The notes beneath the pieces were generated by a model. The model was given only the letters and a program-made list of their open reading frames with translations, searched no databases and had not been told where the DNA came from. From contig CM061062.1 in NCBI GenBank assembly GCA_030762895.1, positions 5,731,293 through 5,795,292 on the forward strand: a stretch of 64,000 bases of DNA, read 5' to 3'. A program made the translations under genes and the position numbers. The stretch is from Sophora flavescens. Lineage: Eukaryota > Streptophyta > Magnoliopsida > Fabales > Fabaceae. This document shows, piece by piece, positions 30,786 through 41,834 of this stretch. The number at the start of each line of letters is the position of its first letter. The stretch's first letter is position 1.

Positions 30786-31875
30786 GTAAGCAATTTCGCA
30801 CTTCCTTACTTTAGTTAACTGTATCGTGTTTTTTCAATGTTAAATTAACCCTTAGGTCATTGAACCATTTGGAATTTTCAAATTCCTCTTTATATTTTAA
30901 AAGTTTTGTAATTGGGTCCCTGAACATAGAAAATTTGTAATTGAGTCCCTCCTACATTTTTCCGTTAGAGTTTCAAAAATTATGGGGACCTATTTTAATT
31001 TTGCTTAAAGGTATAGGGACCTATATGAATTTTTCCAAACGTTGATGCACTCCCAAATGAAATGATGAGTGGATGAATTACTTTACGTTAACGGAACCTT
31101 AACGGAAAAGTGTACGATGGATCCGATTATAATATTTTTTTTATGTCCGAGAGCCCAATTACAATCTTTTAAAGTACAGGACCTATTTGAAAATTCCAAG
31201 TGACCTATAGTGAATTTAACATTTTTGTAACTAACATAGTAACATGGCTTTCTCTCTTATGGTTGGAGCCATGGAATTTATATTGATTACTTTATGCAAA
31301 TTTTGGTCTTCACCACTCTGTTGTTACTTGCCACTGTTCTTACTGCTAGTTTGTCCATTAGCATTTAGCAATAACACTTGCTGCAATAAAAGAACCATAT
31401 ACATCATGTACATGCCGAGGTGGAACATATAATCATCGTGTATGTACAGTTGCTGCAATAACTAGATCATGACCGTGTATTATGTAAATATTATAGGTGG
31501 AACATATAACTTGTATTGGTATTTGTAAATGTGTGAGGTGTTGTAAAAACTAGATCATGAATGTCTATTATGTAATGTCCAGATTCGGTTCTAGGGCATG
31601 AATCTTGCTAATCAAAGTCTTGTATATGATATTAATTTTAAATTTTAATTTAATTAAGTTAAATGTTTCAAGTTTGTATAACTGCTTTTCAAAGTGTGCA
31701 TCCAAATGCTTATCACATAAGTGCTTATCATATGAGAGCTTATGTCAAAAGCGCTTATCACAAAAGCGCTTAATTAAGCTGTTTTCCCAAACGCGGGCTC
31801 TACATGGAGTGATTGAGTGAGATTCATCACTGTTTGATTTTGCAGAGAATTACAGTTGATCTGGCAAGGGAAGAC
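30786..31875. other. Region between the HDA2-like fragment and GAA1
   Basis: 30850-31210 resembles a dispersed repeat with GGGTCCCTGAACAT and GAGTCCCTCC motifs. 31700-31790 carries several AAGCGCTTATCAC-type units. No exon was recognised. The GAA1 5' untranslated region probably starts shortly before 31876. Confidence 0.45.
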
Positions 31876-34800
31876 ATGGGCGAGGGTGAGGGTGATAGGG
31901 CGAAAGTGAGAGCACGGCCAATCGTGCGGTTGGGGATCTTTCTTATCTCTCATAGTTCCTTTGTCAGGTCAGTATTTCTTTCCTTTCAATTAGAATTAGT
32001 GTGTCTGTGAACTGTGAAGTGATTTGGATTTTGAATATTTGATAAAGTTCGTGCACTTGGTTTGGGTGGCAGTGTGATTTGTTTGATGGCAGGAGTTGTT
32101 ACTCTTCTGCTTCTCCCAGTTCTGGCCAAGAACACGTACATTTCCGAGAACGCCCTCATGCCAGGTCACCTCACTTTCGTTGCTCTGACTTGTTTTTTTC
32201 CTCTTTAATTGTCTTTCTGATTTGATTAGTATTTCTATAATACCCAAACAAACACAGTTATTTAACTATTATTCATTATTGAACAGGTTCTGCAAACAAC
32301 ATGCTGTCTCCTCAGGATGTCTCTGAGGCAAATAAATTGGTCAAGGACTTGACTCATTTGGATTTGAGATCACCCATGTAACTTCCTTGCTTCTTCCATC
32401 TCTTGCTTCATCTGCATTTTCAATTTGTTATATACTTATATTATGTTACTATTTTGAGGTCTGCTTTGGGCTTTTTCTCCGTGTCTTCTTTGCTATGCAG
32501 CATATTTGTTCAATATAAAAAAGTGATTCCTCAGCTGACACCCAACAGTATGTATTGAACTTTTTATTCTCCCACTCCCCATTACTGCCCCCTTCCTTCA
32601 ATGTTGTCAATCATAACAGTTGGTGAAATTTTCGATCCCAAGTCCTCTGCCCCTGCTCTCCATGCCCTATTATCAAAAGAGATAAGTTACAAGAAAAAGA
32701 AATAAAAGATTCATTGTCTTTCAATGCAGTGAAAATCAAAAAATTATTGGGCAGTATATGTCAGGCTTGGATGCTGAAGTTACTTACCACAAGTTCTACC
32801 CTCAATTGAATCAGTTCCATCCATTGCACTTTTTTACCAGTCCTGATTCGGGTATAATCTCAAAAAACATAAATTGTTCATCACTTGGAATCAACACTGT
32901 TGGAATTATTAGAGCTCCACGTGGGGATGGCAAGGAAGCTATTGTGTTGGTAACTCCTTACAATCCAAATAAAGTTGGTGCCGGGGAGGCTTTGTCTTTG
33001 GGCATTGCATACTCAGTATTCTCACTGCTTTCACGGGTTACTTGTCTGGCAAAGGATATTATATGGCTTGTGGCTGATTCACAGTATGGAGAATACTCTG
33101 CAGTGGCTGCTTGGTTAAGAGAATATCAGGCCCCTGTTTTCCGTGAAGTTGACATGGTTTTTGGTGAAACATGTAATGGGAGCAACATTATTAATGAACT
33201 TGGACAGAATCTTTTTGTGGAGAAAAAGTTTTGCAGTGATTTTAGACGAGCTGGGACTATGGCTGCAGCCCTTGTACTTAAAGTTTCAGAGGAAGGTAAT
33301 CATTTTGAGGACAGTCTCAATATTTATGCTGAAGCATCCAATGGGCAGATGCCAAACCTTGACCTCATCAATGTCGTGAATTATCTAGCGGTGCATAAAC
33401 AAGGTTTGCGGATAAAAGTGAAGAAAATGTGGTCTCTACTTGACTTCAGGTGGCTCAATACTTTGGGTGTTATATTTGAATTGCTGGGACAAATTGCTAG
33501 AAGCTTAAATCCTCGGTGGAAATTTGGTATTCCAGCTACTGAGTATGTTGAGGGAACTGCTACACTGGCAAGTTCATTGTATTACCAGGTGTTTCACTTT
33601 TACCCATCTAAAACGTGTATATTGTATAATACCCTGTGACCACTTCATGAATCTTTTTTATCTGTGTTTTATTGCTCTCAGGGTTTGGGTGTTCCCACCG
33701 GTCCTCATGGTGCCTTTCGTGATTATCAAGTTGATGCAATTACTCTGGAAATTTCACCAAAAGTTCCTCTTAGTAAAATGATCAGGCGTGATGAATTCAT
33801 TCTCCGTGGTGGAAGGTATGTGTCACTCATATGAGATGTATTTGTAACAATCGTGGAATAAATGCTGATCATCAATACAATTATTGTAGGTTTTTGCAAT
33901 TTTTTTAAAAATTCTTAATTATATGCTGATGTCCTTGTACTTCTGTTTATGTTTTCCATACACTAGCAAAAACTATACTAATACTAAATTATGAATACCT
34001 CATACTTGTTGGCTTTAGAAACCAGAGAAAGTGAGAAAAATCTTGGGAATTTTTTTATGGTTCAGTTGAGTCTCAGTCATTAGAGATAATTTATGTCTAC
34101 TTGTACTAGGAAAGCTGAAGAAACTCCAAAACAGTGCTTTTAAAAATTGTTAGATAAATTAGCATAAAAAAAAATTGTTAGATAAATAAAATCTTTGAAG
34201 TCTTCAAAATGACTAATTTAATTGGGTGGTGATTGTGTATCATTTTGCTTTCTTTTGGCCGTTGAGGGAGGTGTGCTTGTGTTGAGAAACTGTTAATCTC
34301 GTTAGCATGCAATTCTTTTCATTCTTCATAGAATGTTATTGAGCTTCAACATTTTATAAACTTGCGTTTTACTGCTTATGACTCTATATTAAAGCACAGT
34401 TTTGTCAGAAGATATTTCTTTGTTTGATCATTGTGAACATACTTGTTGCAGGTTGATTGAAGGAGTCATACGCTCAATAAACAACCTTCTCGAGAAGTTT
34501 CACCAATCATTTTTTTTGTACCTCCTAACATCCCCTAGTAAGTTTGTGTCAGTTGGAGTTTACATGATTCCATTTGCGTTACTTGTTGCACCACTTCCAA
34601 TAGTTGCAGCATCCCTCCATGTTGCTTGTAAATCCACGCCCCAAACCACATCTTCCTCTGAAGTTGATATCAGCTGCAAATCTTGGAAATGGCTGAATTC
34701 AGCCAGAAAGGTTCTTGTCTTTCATTTATGGGGTGGTGTTGTCGCGTTACTCCCATATTTCATATGTCAAGTACCAAATTCGACCCCAACAACCAACTTT

Positions 34801-35295
34801 ATATCATGGGGTTTGCTATCAGTTTTAAGCCTCCTAATTTTGTATTTGGTATTGGCTTCTCCAGTTTTTGAAGCTGCTGCATCTCAACCTGAGAAAAGAG
34901 AATGGGCCAGCTTAAAGTCAGTAACTATAACGGTCACTTTCATCGGTTTGTCTCTTATGTCAGTCATTAACTTTGCTACAGCAGAAATTGGGGCTTTACT
35001 TATTGTCCCGATTTGTCTGACAGCTCGACCGTTGAAGCTTGATGCTCAAGCTAGGAGCTTGAGAACTTTAGCAAGGGCCACTTGTAACATTGTTTTAGGT
35101 TTTATTTCATTTCCTCCGGTTGCATTTGTTTTATTGAGAGTTGCATTTGACGATATTCATGGTATTAATGTTGGTGACTACTGGAACTGGGTGGAATCCC
35201 TTTGGGCATGGAACAGTGCTACTTACCTCTATGTAGGTATTATTCACCTACCATGCTGGGCACTGTGCATTCACATTTTATTTCATCCTTGTTGA
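31876..35295 (+). CDS. GAA1: GPI transamidase subunit GAA1
   Basis: Subunit of the ER membrane complex that attaches GPI anchors to proteins. Exons: 31876-31967, 32073-32164, 32287-32377, 32730-33588, 33682-33815, 34452-35295. Splice sites are GT/AG and phases fit, giving 703 aa, close to the roughly 700 aa of plant GAA1. Residues of about 17-50 hold RPIVRLGIFL and a first membrane helix, followed by KNTYISENALMPGSA. The large luminal, M28-peptidase-like domain follows (NTVGIIRAPRGDGKEAIVL, DIIWLVADSQYGEYSAV, NGQMPNLDLINVVNYL). Exon 6 encodes several hydrophobic helices (VYMIPFALLVAPLPIV and later ones). The start was chosen as the first ATG in frame with the conserved N-terminus. Polyadenylation-like AATAAA lies at 35421. 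No breaks seen; this is the best-preserved gene in the window. Confidence 0.95.
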
Positions 35296-35803
35296 TATGT
35301 ATTATTAGTTAGTTGGACAGGAATTTCACGCAAGAAACTTATTATCTTTGATATTTATGTTTTCGTCTTAAATGCATATCATTTTTCTCAGCTAGCAATT
35401 CCTTTTAAGGCAAAAGATACAATAAATCTTGACTATATAATTATATGTGGATGATAAAGATTAAAAGTTGTTCCGTGGTCATATGGTCACTTAAAATAGA
35501 CTTCTGCATTTATCTTTTAATCTTGAGATTCTTGACCGGGGAAATAAAATCCAATGGTCAAGATTTTTTTTTGTTCCCATTTCCTACAATAAGAGTGTTC
35601 TACACAAATATACAGTAATGTTATTTGAACAAGAAAATTTTGACAACATGACTCCATCTGGTGTTACATTACTTGTTAGTGTATAACTCTTGTTTAACTA
35701 TCGTGTAGCATCCAATGAGGCTGGTCATGATAAATTGTTCATCCAATGTACTCATTCGCTTCCTAGAAATATCAATAAAACTGAATAACTAACTTAAACA
35801 AAT

Positions 35804-35955
35804 CATCTATATATAAAAACAATGTCTTTCCAGCGGGTTTTTTACCAGCTCAAAACCTTCTCGGCACTTTTTTTAAAATTATTTTATCTATATATAAGAA
35901 CAATGTCCTTCCATCGGGTTTTTTTGCCGCTCAAAACCTTCTCCGCACTTTCTTT
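35804..35955. repeat. Two direct repeats of about 80 bp
   Basis: ATCTATATATAA(A/G)AACAATGTC(T/C)TTCCA starts at about 35804 and again at 35886, each followed by CGGGTTTTTT, GCTCAAAACCTTCTC and GCACTTT. Non-coding, downstream of GAA1. Confidence 0.75.
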
Positions 35956-37660
35956 TTCGGCTTACCTATTGGACTACATTTCCGATCCAAAGGACTCTGC
36001 CGCTTTCCAACTCCATTAACCGTCAGTTTATTTCAACCTACCAGTTGTCTGAGGTGTGAAATGTTGTCTTCTGAGAGAAAGCATTTCGGAGGTGAGTTTT
36101 CATTTTTGCTTTAGTTTCCTCCCTCCTCACTCTCGGAGGTGAGTTTGATATGTTCAATTTTGTTCTACCCTCTGCAAAAGGTTTCTTCCCTCCATTCTTA
36201 GGTTTTTCATCCTGATTAAGCAATGGAAGGTTTTATCCCATTTTTTTTTTCTTTTACTATTTGATGCTGGCCCAGTTTGAGAAGGGGCATCTTCTTTAGT
36301 TCGTAAATTTGGTTGTTCTCATCTCCATTTTTCTAATATTAGCTTTATTGTTGCATACTACCCCTCAAATCAAAAGTTTGAGGATGCCTTAACCTATATA
36401 CTGAAGATTTCTCTTGAGGCATCTGAATTGGTAAGTGATAGGATATCATGTATGTTTTTTTCCCTTTTAATTACATGCAGTTGTTCAAAATGTTTTAGAA
36501 CTTTATTATATCTTGGTAATTCTAACATTAGAGATTGTTAATAGAAACAATAGAGCTCGAGATGGAGTTACCAAAATGAGAAAATGCATGAATAATAATA
36601 AGATTTTAACGATGAGAGAAATTTTTATATAAAAAATAAATTTATAAAATAACATAAACACAACGAACCCTATATTAAGAATGTTTTTTAGGATACATAC
36701 AAATATATACGCTATAATAAGAAAAATATATAAATATAAATGTTTAGGGCAGAACAATAATTCTCTAATGGAAGGAGGAGTCATGGCATATATGAAGGAT
36801 TTTGTACATGGAAGACTTATTACATATGACCTAGGTATAAGTAAAAACCCTAGGGTAATGTGTGTGTGAGGAAGGGAGGCCCCTTATGAGGAGGTAGACT
36901 CCTATTATATAGCATTCTTAGTGGGCCTGACCTTCTGGTTCAGTCCTCAAGGAATTGGGCCTTAGCCTGAATTGACCGAATTGTCTTCTTATCCGAGCAG
37001 TCTTCTTGTACCGAGATTTCTTCCTGGTCAGAGTTGCCTTCCCGTCTCGAGCTGTCTTTCCCGACCGAGCTGACCTCTTGGGTTGACCGAGCTGTTTTAC
37101 TCTTATGTTAATTGGCGTCGCTATCCTTATTGAGTCATTTACCCATCATAGTTGAGTCTGTCCTACATTGGGCCCTTGGTCCAGTTTGGGCGGGAAAAAA
37201 GTCCCCCCAAGTCTTGAGCTGTATACAACGAAGAGACTTGCAAGCCCGAATTTTTCTCTTGTTTCTCTGGTTTCTCCACGCCGTCCTATCTTTATATGCC
37301 CGAGCTGTGTTGATTGGGATGTTGACTAGGCTATTTCTTTTGCATGTCTGAGTTGTGTAACTTGGGGCCTTGGAACCTTAGTCCCAAAAAATTTCAAGTC
37401 GTTTGTTCAACAAAGAGGCATGTATTGCTTCTTACTCGGAAGTCTTCTATTATGAGTTTTCTCAATTGTTTTAAGCGTAGTTTATCCTCATTTTGGGTAG
37501 TTGATTTGTTTTTTGAGTCGGCAAGGTGTATGAATGCTCAAGTTGGTGGAATTTTATTTTCCATGGAATGGGTTCTCCCTTATACTATTTTATTTAGATG
37601 GAGCTTGAGCTCGACCAAATTTTATAGAGGGATTCTGAACTCAGTCTCTATGAGTTTTTA
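35956..37660. other. Repeat-derived intergenic stretch
   Basis: AT-rich to about 36880 with no convincing gene. From about 36890 many GACCGAGCTG/GCCCGAGCTG-like phrases recur in several orientations, suggesting decayed LTR or leader sequence. No domain recognised in the short ORFs. Confidence 0.4.
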
Positions 37661-37830
37661 GAGGGAGCTTGAGTTCGACCTTTTTATTTTAATTCGAGGA
37701 GGAACTTTGGCTCGTCTACCTCTTAGTCAATTTTTGAGAGGGAGCTTGAGTTCGACCTTTTTTATTTTAATTCGAGGTGGAGTTTTGGATCGTCTACCTC
37801 TTAGTCAATTTTTGAGAGGGAGCTTTTGGC
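37661..37830. repeat. Tandem repeat of about 77 bp
   Basis: GAGGGAGCTTGAGTTCGACC starts at 37661 and 37738, and a third shortened copy (GAGGGAGCTTTTGGCTCGACC) at 37816. Units contain ATTCGAGG and TCTACCTCTTAGTCAA. Confidence 0.85.
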
Positions 37831-38139
37831 TCGACCCTTTATATTTTTGGAGCTGGGGCTCGACCCGACTTGGTAAGGGAGACTTAAGGGCTCGACCTTG
37901 GTTTATTTCAGGGGAGTTTTAGCTTGACCTGACTTGATAGGCGAGGCTTGATCGATTTACTTTTTGTGGCCGGGTTTTGACCGTGACTTTAATGTGGCTC
38001 TAGTGACATTTTAGCATGATGTCTAATTTCCTGAATGTTTGTTTTTTGCCTTTATTCGACTTCTGTGTTTTCCATTGCCTTTAACAGTTTCCAAGGAAAC
38101 CAAACCGAGCTTGATTTCCCGAGTGTTCTACAAATAAAG

Positions 38140-38891
38140 ATAAGACGTTGGGAAGTCCAGCAAGCACGTGGCTATGGCAGGAACGTTCGTGGCAGAATCT
38201 GCAAGTACGACCCAAAACTCGTAAGACTGTTGTGAAGAGTGGAACAAAGGAGTTCAAAGATGAGGAGCTTTCAGAGGATGTTGGCGATCCCATGAGTGAA
38301 GAGGACGCTAAGAACGAAGTGGTGGATCTTTAGAGTGATGATGAACTGAAGAATCAAGTTGGTGAATCGAAAACAAGAGGGACGAAGGCAACAGAGCCGT
38401 CATTGCTAGAACCGCCGTGCCGTGATCCTTGTATGGTGGCTGGTGGGGCATGTGCAGCTGAGAAGGGCAGCAACGCACAAGGAGTGCCAAGAAGAATAAG
38501 TGCAGGACCGGCATTTCAGAAGGTGGGTCAAGTGAGTGATCCAAGGTTCCAAAACCAAATCGTGAAGCAGGTGCAAGGGATTACCATTCCTTTGATAGCC
38601 ATAAAAACAGATTGGCAAGTTGGAGTTATTGTGAATGCTAGTGATGATAGCAAGCTGGAGAAGAAAGTGAAGAGTGTTAACTCCATTTGGGTGCCTACAA
38701 GGGTTCTGGTGCTTAGGAGCATGGTGGATCCTGGTGAGATAGATGATGAGTTGAAAGAGTTTCAACCAACTGCTACTGAAACACCTGTAAGTGTTTCAGT
38801 AGTTGTTCAATCCAGAACAACAGAACCAGTTATGGTTCCAAAGCCATTAAGTAATCGGATGAAGCAAAACACATCGCGTGGAAAGCGTTAG
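38140..38891 (+). pseudogene. Coding-like remnant upstream of an LTR
   Basis: Two open stretches in register changes: about 38148-38333 (Lys/Glu-rich) and 38403-38891 (163 codons, including FQNQIVKQVQGITIPLIAIK and VKSVNSIWVPTRVLVLR), separated by stops. I recognise no family. The position just before a purine tract and an LTR suggests the internal part of a retroelement, or a host fragment carried by it. Confidence 0.35.
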
Positions 38892-39063
38892 GAAAGGCTA
38901 ACCAGAGAGGATCATCCATTATTGTTTTCAGTGAGCTTTGAAAAGGGTCAACAATGGGACCCTGGTGGCTATGTGTGTATTTATATGGAGGCTGGATCCT
39001 CATGCTTCAAAATTTGGATCCGGGAAAGCTACTATGTTTTTGGGTAATTCTGAATTAAGGGGG

Positions 39064-39522
39064 TGTATTGGAGTTAATTCAGAATTAGGTAGTTTAGTTT
39101 GAATAAATACACAGATGTAATACATGGATGTATCACCATGTACAACAGATATAGTTAGATATCGTATATGGGTGTAGTACACGGGTGTATCAGTTAGACA
39201 GGATACATTGTGTTTAGTACATAGGTGTTGTACATGGGTGTATATGTAAGAGATGTTTCTATTAGGTTGTTAGAAACAATAACTTGTTGTTATGATTAGT
39301 TAGTTAGTTTTTGTAACTGAATAGGTGATCAATAGGAGTTGTGAGACACTACATAAAGTACACAATGTAAGTGAGAATGTACAACAACAATAAAAGTATA
39401 GTGATAGAGATACAAGTGTTATTGAATTGAAACTCTTATTCTTTCTATATACGCTTACTATTTTCTCCGTGTAAACTACTGTGTGTGCATCTCTGTGACT
39501 GTATGAGTGCTTGTGTTCCAAC
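39064..39522 (+). repeat. LTR of an unclassified retroelement
   Basis: 459 bp from TGTATTGGAG to GTGTTCCAACA, preceded by the purine tract TTAAGGGGG, so this is the 3' LTR of a plus-strand element. It is rich in ATGGGTGTA/ACATGGGTGT repeats and has AATAAAAG near 39390. No partner LTR was found in the window. Confidence 0.6.
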
Positions 39523-40751
39523 ACTTGCTAGTTATTTCAACAGTTACATATAAATCTCCGTCCACAAACTTCACAGGAAAGAGGATGGTAGAAATAAATA
39601 AAAAAAGAAGAATAAGACAATTTTGCTGAAGGAAGTCATCATTTAACAATAGATAAGGAGATGAAGTTTGAAGATATGCGATGCAAAATGATAAAGTGAA
39701 GAAGAAGTGTGCATGAGAACTTAGAAGAAGAAGGAAAAATAAGAATCCAGGGGAGGAGGAGAGTAGCGTTGTGTTTGTTAAAAGTTAAAACATAATGTGT
39801 TATAGCAGACAAGGGATTTTATGTAAAATCTTCAACAACCCCTTGACTTCCTTTCATCAGTATGTTGGTTTTGAAGGTTAGGTAAGAGTGGCTACATGAC
39901 TAGACCCCTGAAGTGCAGGAAGTAATACAATATGAGTTTTTTTATACTTTAAAATTTTGCATCGGTTAAGGATTTTAAAAGTATAAAAAAAAGTTTTAAA
40001 ATAATAAATTATATAGAAATTTCTGTATTTTAAATTTTCAAAACTAAAATGCTTAATATTCCAATAAATAGTTGTTGTTTTTAGATTTAAACCCGTATAA
40101 AGTTAATGTGATTAGATGTTTGCATTGTAATAATTGTGGAAACTTTCACTCCTGTTATGAAATTCTACTTCTAGACATGGAACTGATTAGGTACAGCCAA
40201 TTTGTGGATACATAATTAATTCAGCCAATCTGTCGTGGAACTGATCAATTCATGCAAACAGTTGCAATGTTTGTAATAAGTTTCAAAACTCTCTTTTTCA
40301 AACAGACCAAAGTAGCAATATGATTTACTGGCACTTTTGCCCTTAATGTCACATTTTTGCAATCACATTTTTAATATTAAGTGGCATTAACCTATAAAAT
40401 AAATTTTGATAAAAAAAAACCTATAGAATAAAATTTGATCAATACCATGCCATAAAGAAACATTTAAACTCAGTAAATCAATCCTCTATAAGTAACCACG
40501 AGAGTAGCAAATTTTCATGGTAAATAAACTGTCTCAAAGGAAGTCACTGCATATTGTGGTAATCATAGTAATAGGTAGGGTTGTGTGACTACGAAAGTTA
40601 TACAATCAAAGCGTTTATGTTAATGATGGGGGGGACCTCTTTGTAGACCCTATATGATATATATATAGAGAGAGGAGATGCATGTGGCAAATGGCAATCT
40701 GACCGATGGAATTGCTCCTTCTGTTTGCAATTTGAAGTTTAGTTTGTTATT
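39523..40751. other. AT-rich intergenic stretch
   Basis: No ORF of interest, no repeat borders recognised. A TATATATATAGAGAGAG stretch lies near 40660. Confidence 0.5.
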
Positions 40752-41035
40752 TGACTTATCATTGGGTTGGGTTTGTTTCAGTTTTTTTTTTTTTTTTCAT
40801 TTTACCCGTTTTGTTTAGCTGACAGGCCAGCACAAGGCCCAACCAAACCATCCACTACAAAAGTGTTTTTATGGAAAATAATAAACAAAATCAGGTCATC
40901 GTTATAAAAAACAAATCTTTTTTTTTTACAAAACAACATATATGTTAAAAAGATCCTTTTTTAAACAAAGTTAATAATAATTTTTTTAAAAAATATTTAA
41001 AAATAGCATAGGATAAAAATATATTTTTAAGATGT
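40752..41035. repeat. Left copy of a 290 bp direct repeat flanking copia D
   Basis: TGACTT(A)TCATTGGGTTGGG through TATTTTTAAG, sharing long stretches such as GTGTTTT(T)ATGGAAAATAATAA and AAGATCCTTTTTTAAACAAA with 47538-47830. The outer ends are not clear TG...CA ends. Confidence 0.75.
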
Positions 41036-41235
41036 TAAATCTGTTTGGATCTCGCTCTCAAAAGCTAGCTCATATGATGAGGGTGCCCAAGCATATATAA
41101 GCATTGCACAGCCTAAGAACATTGACAATGTGAGACACAAATGCAACTTCAATACCCACCCTCACGCGCAGCGTGGGCTTGGGTCCAATTCTCACATTGC
41201 CTGCAAAATCCGATTTTGATACCATATTAAATATG
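41036..41235 (-). mobile_element. TRIM-like insertion in copia D
   Basis: AAAAGCTAGCTCAT(A)TGATGAGG, a TATATAAGC region, CCACCCTCACGCGCAGC and a TTTGATACCATAT end have the same order as the TRIM-like element at 21265-21590: LTR, purine tract complement, short internal part, primer-site complement. It truncates the reverse transcriptase of copia D after GIEVDPN. Confidence 0.5.
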
Positions 41236-41834
41236 TTTGGATCAACTTCAATACCCAAGAAAAAGCGAAGAGCGCCTAAATCCTTCATCTTAAACTGTTG
41301 GGCTAATTGCAATTTCAACTTTGCTATCCCATCAACATCATCCCCTATAATAATCATGTCATCAACATATAAAGAAAGTATAATACAACCATGAGAAGTG
41401 GACTTGAGAAACAGAGCAGAATCATGAGGACTAGAACGAAAGCCGGGAGATGCAATCACAATGGAGAACTTCTCAAACCAAGCTCGAGGAGCTTGTTTGA
41501 GCCCATAGAGAGCCTTCTTTAACTTACAAATTTCCCCTGGATTATGAGAAACACTTGGTGGAGGTACCATGTAAACTTCCTCTTGAAGATCACCATTTAA
41601 GAAAGCATTTTTAACATCCATTTGAGAAATATGTCATTGGCGAACAGATGCAACTGCTATAAGAGTACGAATAGTGGTCATTTTAGCAACAGGAGTAAAA
41701 GTTTCTTCATAATCCATACCATACTGTTGAGAGAATCCTTTAGCAACAAGACAAGATTTGTAGCACTCAACTGACCCATATGACTTGGTTTTGATCTTAT
41801 ATAGCCAACGAGAACCAATTGCACTTTTTCCTGG
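41236..41834 (-). pseudogene. Copia element D, reverse transcriptase part
   Basis: Minus strand: GKSAIGSRWLYKIK, LVAKGFSQQYGMDYEETF, then an in-frame TGA where a Trp codon is expected, then DVKNAFLNGDLQEEVYM, ALYGLKQAPRAWFEKF, the catalytic LYVDDMIIIGDD and MKDLGALRFFLGIEVD. RNase H is missing; the TRIM-like sequence follows at once. The 5' side is cut by the gypsy LTR fragment at 41835. Confidence 0.9.

Noticed and set aside
30297..30818. 173-codon ORF over the HDA2-like exons
   Set aside because: Reads through the exon 1 donor in the wrong frame; the split HDA2 model explains the sequence better.
32501..32547. Candidate extra GAA1 exon with a good acceptor (TATGCAG) and donor (GTATGT)
   Set aside because: Including it shifts the next exon out of frame; joining 32377 directly to 32730 restores PIENQKIIGQYM-type sequence expected for GAA1.
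36300..36440. Possible exon (AYYPSNQKFEDALTYILK-type reading) before a GTAAGT-like donor
   Set aside because: No family recognised, no neighbouring exons, no start; too weak to call a gene.
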